The position numbers were made by a program, and so were the translations under genes. A stretch of DNA of 64,000 nt from Cupriavidus alkaliphilus. GTDB lineage: Bacteria > Pseudomonadota > Gammaproteobacteria > Burkholderiales > Burkholderiaceae. Where the stretch lies: assembly GCF_900094595.1 (NCBI RefSeq), contig NZ_FMAD01000001.1:186001-250000 (forward strand). Reading direction: 5' to 3'. The notes below the pieces were generated by a model. It worked only from the letters and a program-made list of their open reading frames with translations. It did no database searches and was not told the origin of the DNA. This document shows positions 59,883 through 64,000 of this stretch, in pieces; within the stretch, counting starts at the first letter, position 1, and each line of letters starts with the position of its first letter.

Positions 59883-60806
59883 ATGAGCTCAACCCCGATC
59901 AAGCATTACCTCCAGTTCAGCGACTTCACTCCCGACGAGTACGAGTACCTGCTGGACCGCGCGCGGATCCTGAAGGCCAAGTTCAAGAACTACGAGACCT
60001 GGCATCCGCTGCATGACCGCACGCTGGCCATGATCTTCGAGAAGAATTCCACGCGTACGCGCCTGTCGTTCGAAGCCGGCATCCACCAGCTCGGCGGCCA
60101 TGCGGTCTTCCTGAACACGCGCGACTCGCAGCTGGGCCGCGGCGAGCCGATCGAGGATGCGGCGCAGGTGATTTCGCGCATGGTCGATATCATCATGATC
60201 CGCACCTTCGGCCAGGACATCATCGATCGCTTCGCCGCGCATTCGCGCGTGCCGGTGATCAACGGCCTGACCAACGAATACCACCCGTGCCAGGTGCTGG
60301 CCGACGTCTTCACCTATATCGAGCAGCGCGGCAGCATCCGCGGCAAGACGGTGGCGTGGATCGGCGACGCCAACAACATGGCGTACACCTGGATCCAGGC
60401 CGCCGAGCGCCTCGGTTTCACCTTCCACTTCTCGGCACCGCCGGGCTACCAGCTGGACCCGGCCATGGTGCCGGCTTCCGCCTCCGCTCTGGTCAAGGTT
60501 TTCGACGACCCGCTCGCGGCCTGCCAGGGCGCCAGCCTGGTCACCACCGACGTGTGGACCAGCATGGGCTTCGAGGCCGAGAACGACGCCCGCAAGCGCG
60601 CCTTCAAGGACTGGATGGTCACCACCGCGATGATGGACCGCGCCGCGCCCGACGCGCTTTTCATGCATTGCCTGCCGGCGCACCGCGGCGAGGAAGTCGA
60701 GGCCGCCGTGATCGACGGCCCCAAGAGCGTGGTCTGGGAAGAGGCGGAAAACCGCCTGCACGTGCAGAAGGCGCTGATGGAATACCTGCTCTGCGGCCGC
60801 TACTGA
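59883..60806 (+). CDS. argF: Ornithine carbamoyltransferase
   Basis: 307 aa from [27 protein letters not shown]. It forms citrulline from ornithine and carbamoyl phosphate in arginine synthesis. Carbamoyl-phosphate motif STRTRLSFE (about 56-64), HPCQVLAD, and the ornithine-site HCLPAHRG with DVWTSMG (the SMG loop). No ribosome-binding sequence precedes the ATG; instead there is a T-rich stretch that ends a leader inverted repeat, hinting at translational or attenuation control. Confidence 0.98.
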   Translation: MSSTPIKHYLQFSDFTPDEYEYLLDRARILKAKFKNYETWHPLHDRTLAMIFEKNSTRTRLSFEAGIHQLGGHAVFLNTRDSQLGRGEPIEDAAQVISRMVDIIMIRTFGQDIIDRFAAHSRVPVINGLTNEYHPCQVLADVFTYIEQRGSIRGKTVAWIGDANNMAYTWIQAAERLGFTFHFSAPPGYQLDPAMVPASASALVKVFDDPLAACQGASLVTTDVWTSMGFEAENDARKRAFKDWMVTTAMMDRAAPDALFMHCLPAHRGEEVEAAVIDGPKSVVWEEAENRLHVQKALMEYLLCGRY

Positions 60807-60826
60807 GCGCGCGCGGGGTGAACAGG

Positions 60827-60853
60827 AGAGGGGCCGTTGCGGCCCCTCTTTTT
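60827..60853 (+). terminator. Intrinsic terminator of argF
   Basis: AGAGGGGCCG (60827-60836), loop TTG, CGGCCCCTCT (60840-60849), then TTTT; placed between argF and ppnP. Confidence 0.88.
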
Positions 60854-60885
60854 ACGTCTTTCGCAAGACACCCAAGGAGATGGAA

Positions 60886-61197
60886 GTGAGCCAGTTCGAC
60901 AACGTATCGGTCGTCAAGAAAGCCAACCTGTATTTCGACGGCAAGTGCGTGAGCCACACCGTGCTGTTCCCGGACGGCACCCGCAAGACGCTGGGCGTGA
61001 TTTTCCCGGCATCGCTCACCTTCAACACCGGCGCGCCCGAAATCATGGAAATCAACGCCGGCAGCTGCCGCGTGCGCCTGGCCGGGTCGGAAGCCTGGCA
61101 GACCTACGGCGCCGGCCAGCAGTTCAGCGTGCCGGGCAACAGCAGCTTCGACATCGAGGTGCTGGAGACGCTGGACTACGTCTGCCACTTCGAGTGA
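60886..61197 (+). CDS. ppnP: Pyrimidine/purine nucleoside phosphorylase PpnP
   Basis: 103 aa from GTG 60886. AAGGAG (60874-60879) directly abuts an in-frame ATG at 60880, which is too close, but is six bases from this GTG. The DUF1255/YaiE cupin signature reads [43 protein letters not shown], ending [19 protein letters not shown]. PpnP phosphorolyses several nucleosides to base and ribose-1-phosphate. Confidence 0.93.
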   Translation: MSQFDNVSVVKKANLYFDGKCVSHTVLFPDGTRKTLGVIFPASLTFNTGAPEIMEINAGSCRVRLAGSEAWQTYGAGQQFSVPGNSSFDIEVLETLDYVCHFE

Positions 61198-61233
61198 CAG
61201 TCGCGGCGGGTCAGCGCGGCTGGCCCGTCAGCT

Positions 61234-62253
61234 TTACAGCACCACCGGCTCGGGCTCGATGCGCACGCCGTAGCGGGCCTGCACGGTATCGGCAATGCGG
61301 TTGGCCAGTGCCAGCAGCATCGCGCCGGTGCCGCCGCCGTGGTGCACCAGCACCAGGGCCTGCTTGCCATAGACGCCCACCGGGCCGTCGCTCAGGCCTT
61401 TGAAGCCGCAGCGGTCGATCAGCCAGCCGGCCGCCAGCTTGTACGAGCCGTCGGGCTGCACATAGCTGACCAGGTCCGGATGCGCCTGCAGCAAGGCATC
61501 GCGCTGCGCGGCGCTGACCAGTGGATTCTTGAAGAAGCTGCCGGCATTGCCCAGCTGCGCGGGGTCGGGCAGCTTGCGCGAGCGGATCGCGACCACGGCG
61601 TCGCGGATGGCGGCCGCGTCCGGCGCGGCCTGGCCGTCCAGTTCGCGTGCCAGTTCGCCGTACGACAGCACCGGCTGCCATCCCTTCGGCAGGCGCAGCG
61701 TGACCGCGGTAATGATGTAGCGCCCGGCGCCGGCGCGCTTGAACAGGCTGTCGCGGTAGCCGAACTCGCATGCTTGCAGGTCCAGCCAGACGAAGGTGCC
61801 GGTGTGCCGGTCATAGGCCCGCACGCCGGCGCAGCGCTCGCGCAGCTCCACCCCGTAGGCGCCGATGTTCTGGATCGGCGCGGCGCCGGCGGTGCCTGGG
61901 ATCAGCGCCAGGTTTTCCAGCCCCGGCATGCCGTCGGCGATGGTGCGGTTGACCAGCGCGTTCCAGTTTTCGCCCGCGCCCGTGGTGACCAGCCAGGCAT
62001 CGCCGCCTTCGCTGGTGGCTTCGACCTGGTAGCCGGGGATTTCCATCAGCAGCACCAGCGCGTCGAGATCGCCGGTCAGCACGACATTGCTGCCGCCACC
62101 GAGCACCACCAGGGGCAGGCCTTCAGCGCGCGGGTCGGCAAGGGCCGTGACCAGGTCGGTCTCGCTGCGCACCTGCACCGCAAAGCGTGCGCGCGCATCG
62201 AATCCGAATGTATTGTGGCGACGCAGGGGATAGAATTCGTGGAAATCTGCCAT
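61234..62253 (-). CDS. murB: UDP-N-acetylenolpyruvoylglucosamine reductase
   Basis: 339 aa, type I MurB. FAD-binding VVLGGGSNVVLTGDLDALVLLM, GTAGAAPIQNIGAYG, catalytic Ser loop NAGSFFKNPLVS, and a C-terminal Glu in VRIEPEPVVL. It reduces UDP-GlcNAc-enolpyruvate to UDP-MurNAc for peptidoglycan. Divergent from yajQ. Confidence 0.97.
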   Translation of the reverse strand: MADFHEFYPLRRHNTFGFDARARFAVQVRSETDLVTALADPRAEGLPLVVLGGGSNVVLTGDLDALVLLMEIPGYQVEATSEGGDAWLVTTGAGENWNALVNRTIADGMPGLENLALIPGTAGAAPIQNIGAYGVELRERCAGVRAYDRHTGTFVWLDLQACEFGYRDSLFKRAGAGRYIITAVTLRLPKGWQPVLSYGELARELDGQAAPDAAAIRDAVVAIRSRKLPDPAQLGNAGSFFKNPLVSAAQRDALLQAHPDLVSYVQPDGSYKLAAGWLIDRCGFKGLSDGPVGVYGKQALVLVHHGGGTGAMLLALANRIADTVQARYGVRIEPEPVVL

Positions 62254-62376
62254 GCAAGGGAAAGGTGACGCGGCCGCCGCTGGTGTGCGCGACCCGGAAC
62301 TGCGAGGTAGGCTGGATTATACGGAAGGCGCCGTGCGCGGCCGGCTTCCGGGCATACGGATCACAAGGAGAATGCA

Positions 62377-62862
62377 ATGCCGTCGTTTGACGTAGTGTGC
62401 GAAGCGAACATGGTCGAGGTGAAGAACGCCGTCGAGCAGGCCAACAAGGAAATCTCGACGCGCTTCGATTTCAAGGGCTCCGACGCCCGGGTCGAGCACA
62501 AGGAAAACGAACTGACCGCCTTTGCCGACGATGATTTCAAGCTGGACCAGGTCAAGGACGTGCTGATCAGCAAGATGGCCAAGCGCAACGTCGATGTGCG
62601 CTTCCTGGATTACGGCAAGACCGAGAAAATCAGCGGCGACAAGGTCAAGCAGGTAATCACCATCAAGAAGGGCGTGACCGGCGACCTGTCCAAGAAGATC
62701 GTGCGCATGATCAAGGACAGCAAGCTCAAGGTGCAGGCCAGTATCCAGGGCGACACGGTGCGCGTGTCGGGCACCAAGCGCGACGACCTGCAGAACGTGA
62801 TCGCCATGCTGCGCAAGGATGTGTCCGAGGCACCGCTGGACTTCAATAACTTCCGCGACTGA
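62377..62862 (+). CDS. yajQ: YajQ-family nucleotide-binding protein
   Basis: 161 aa, start [37 protein letters not shown], preceded by AAGGAG. Two ferredoxin-like RNA-binding-type halves are expected. In Xanthomonas a member binds cyclic di-GMP and acts with a LysR regulator; whether that applies here is unknown. A GC-rich hairpin follows the stop. Confidence 0.96.
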   Translation: MPSFDVVCEANMVEVKNAVEQANKEISTRFDFKGSDARVEHKENELTAFADDDFKLDQVKDVLISKMAKRNVDVRFLDYGKTEKISGDKVKQVITIKKGVTGDLSKKIVRMIKDSKLKVQASIQGDTVRVSGTKRDDLQNVIAMLRKDVSEAPLDFNNFRD

Positions 62863-62871
62863 GCGGCACCC

Positions 62872-62893
62872 GCGCCGGCTCCCTTGCCGGCGC
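62872..62893. terminator. GC-rich hairpin between convergent yajQ and DUF192 genes
   Basis: GCGCCGGC (62872-62879), loop TCCCTT, GCCGGCGC (62886-62893); no T-run, so termination may be inefficient or factor-dependent. Confidence 0.45.
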
Positions 62894-62909
62894 CGCGCGC
62901 GGCCGCCCA

Positions 62910-63362
62910 TCAGCGCGGCTGCGGCAATCCTCCGATCTTCGCGCCGGCCTTGATGCCCTTCTGCGCGAACCACCCCCGGTTCATTTCCAGCGCATAGCGG
63001 ATGGCCGCCTTCGGGCAATGGTTGTTTTCGGTACGCGGCGCCATGTCTTCGATATTGACGATAGTGCCGTCGTCGGCGAGAAACGCGATCGACAGCGGCA
63101 GCTCGGTATTGCGCATCCAGAAGCAGTGGCCCGCCTTCTGCTCGAACACGAACAGCATGCCCGCATTGGGCGCCATCGATTTCCGGTACATCAGGCCTTG
63201 CTCGCGCGCCGCGGGCGTGGCCGCGACTTCGGCCTGGATCGCATACATGCCCGCGGTCAGTGGCGCCACCGGCAGTGCGCCTTGGGCGTTGGCAACGCCG
63301 GCCGCCAGTGCGGCGATCACGAAACAGCAGCGTGAGGTCAGGGTCTTCGACAACAGGGGCAT
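62910..63362 (-). CDS. DUF192 exported protein
   Basis: 150 aa from MPLLSKTLTSRCCFVIAALAAGVANAQG, a signal peptide with cleavage likely after ANA. The mature part has REQGLMYRKSMAPNAGMLFVFEQKAGHCFWMRNTELPLSIAFLADDGTIVNIEDM, the DUF192 signature. Function is unknown; it is a compact periplasmic beta-barrel family. The longer open frame upstream is low-complexity Arg/Pro noise. Confidence 0.92.
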   Translation of the reverse strand: MPLLSKTLTSRCCFVIAALAAGVANAQGALPVAPLTAGMYAIQAEVAATPAAREQGLMYRKSMAPNAGMLFVFEQKAGHCFWMRNTELPLSIAFLADDGTIVNIEDMAPRTENNHCPKAAIRYALEMNRGWFAQKGIKAGAKIGGLPQPR

Positions 63363-63452
63363 GATGGTCAGTCCGGGAAGGCTCGGCGTCGGGCAGCCGC
63401 AAGCATAACGCACGTTGCACCAGTGGCTGAGCATGGTGCAACCGGCACGAAA

Positions 63453-63490
63453 ACAAAAAAGGCAGGCGCCCTGGTGGCGACCTGCCTTGC
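63453..63490 (-). terminator. Terminator of the Lys/Ala-rich small protein gene
   Basis: Arms AAGGCAGG (63459-63466) and CCTGCCTT (63481-63488) with further inner pairing; on the minus strand a T-run follows (A-run at 63453-63460). Confidence 0.7.
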
Positions 63491-63531
63491 TTTTGCTGCG
63501 GGCGCACGGCCCGGCAGTGGTGCCAGCCCTG

Positions 63532-63732
63532 TTATGCGGCCGGGGCCGCGGCAGCAGCGGTTTCCTTCTTCTTGCTGTGCTTCTTGTGGGTAGCCTTCTT
63601 CTTTGCGGTCTTCTTCGGGGCTTCCTTGGTGGCCGCGGCCGCGGGCGTGGCCGGATCGGCAGGCACAGCGGCCTGGGCGAAGGCGCCGGTGGCGAACAGG
63701 CCGACAACCAGTGCAGCGATCAGTTTTTTCAT
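63532..63732 (-). CDS. Small exported Ala/Lys-rich protein
   Basis: 66 aa. MKKLIAALVVGLFATGAFAQA is a clear signal peptide (cleavage after AFA). The mature 45 residues are almost only Ala, Lys, Pro, Thr and His (KKTAKKKATHKKHSKKKE), with no fold predicted. GAGGTAATACGCC upstream gives a plausible ribosome site and a terminator follows, so it is a real gene. Similar histone-like tails occur in small periplasmic proteins of Burkholderiales; function unknown. Confidence 0.78.
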   Translation of the reverse strand: MKKLIAALVVGLFATGAFAQAAVPADPATPAAAATKEAPKKTAKKKATHKKHSKKKETAAAAAPAA

Positions 63733-63839
63733 GGCGTATTACCTCGAAGGATAAAAGCAGTCGGGAAAGTGGTGACGCGTGGTTGGACGTGTCCCCGACA
63801 AGAACGAGGCCGCTGTTGGCAGCGTTGACGGTCGATTTG

Positions 63840-64000
63840 TTAGCTTTTGTAACGTAAGCGCCGCTTGGCGCCGTTCGCCTGTCTGGTCTTGGAGACATGA
63901 GTGCGTGGCGCCGGGACAGGGCGCGCCGCTGGCGATATCAGCGCAAGGCCCGAGTCGGCGAGCGGCACCTCGCAGCATTGGCCGGGGGCAAGGCCGAGCG
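63840..64000 (-). CDS. Possible 3' end of an unidentified gene (partial)
   Basis: On the minus strand a frame enters from the window edge and ends at TAA 63840-63842, reading LGLAPGQCCEVPLADSGLALI near the edge and ending in a basic tail (RRLRYKS). I do not recognise it. A plus-strand frame from ATG 63897 with GGAG upstream overlaps it; neither can be settled here. The 63733-63839 stretch shows nothing more. Confidence 0.25.
   Translation of the reverse strand, partial: LGLAPGQCCEVPLADSGLALISPAARPVPAPRTHVSKTRQANGAKRRLRYKS

Noticed and set aside
63897-64000. Plus-strand frame from ATG 63897 with GGAG upstream
   Set aside because: Arg-rich with unbiased codon use, overlaps an equally plausible minus-strand tail, and runs off the window.

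Overview
The window is high-GC chromosomal DNA from a betaproteobacterium of the Burkholderiaceae, most likely Cupriavidus (Ralstonia eutropha-type). The evidence is gene content and order: a phcSRQ-like quorum-sensing block, queA-tgt-yajC-secD-secF, a fused pabBC, glcD/glcE/glcF with an embedded K+ channel gene, and dnaK-dnaJ without an adjacent grpE. I see no rRNA or tRNA gene, CRISPR array, insertion sequence or phage module. Most of the window reads as core chromosome, with about 60 closely packed genes.

Layout. 1-2191: tail of a sensor kinase, then PhcR-like and PhcQ-like regulators. 2261-8090 (minus): queA, tgt, yajC, secD, secF. 8320-14056 (plus): recG, oxyR, katA, dps, an oxidative-stress block. 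14198-19561: ubiA, proC and yggS (minus), pilT and pilU, a glutathione peroxidase. 19565-20648: a WYL regulator and a glyoxalase-fold protein. 20747-26823 (minus): glcD, ion channel, glcE, glcF, lrgA, lrgB, read here as a glycolate oxidation and transport operon. 27074-29971 (minus): a D-lactate/glycolate-type dehydrogenase, a LysR regulator and an acetyltransferase. 30254-36381 (plus): cobalamin adenosyltransferase, dnaK and dnaJ with a sigma32-type promoter, pabBC. 36390-42938 (minus): tungstate-type ABC genes, panB, deoxynucleoside kinase, folK, pcnB, a HAD phosphatase, hda. 43002-45316: AI-2E-family permease, purM.

45652-51424 is the most accessory-looking segment: an MHS transporter, a hydantoinase-family amidohydrolase, an amidase-signature hydrolase and an Asp/Glu/hydantoin racemase homologue on the plus strand, with a GntR/FCD regulator converging on them. 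A 14-bp motif is shared between the transporter promoter and the region upstream of the regulator gene, which suggests one regulon for uptake and hydrolysis of a cyclic ureide or imide. 51535-64000 returns to housekeeping genes: miaA, mutL with the endonuclease motif, dedA, murJ, rpsT, argF, ppnP, murB, yajQ and small exported proteins.

Three copies of a short REP-like palindrome (CCCCTCTCCCGC arms) are scattered through the window. One lies inside the apparent 5' coding region of pabBC. Coding was judged by family recognition, start context and strand packing; many long antisense reading frames are artefacts of high GC.
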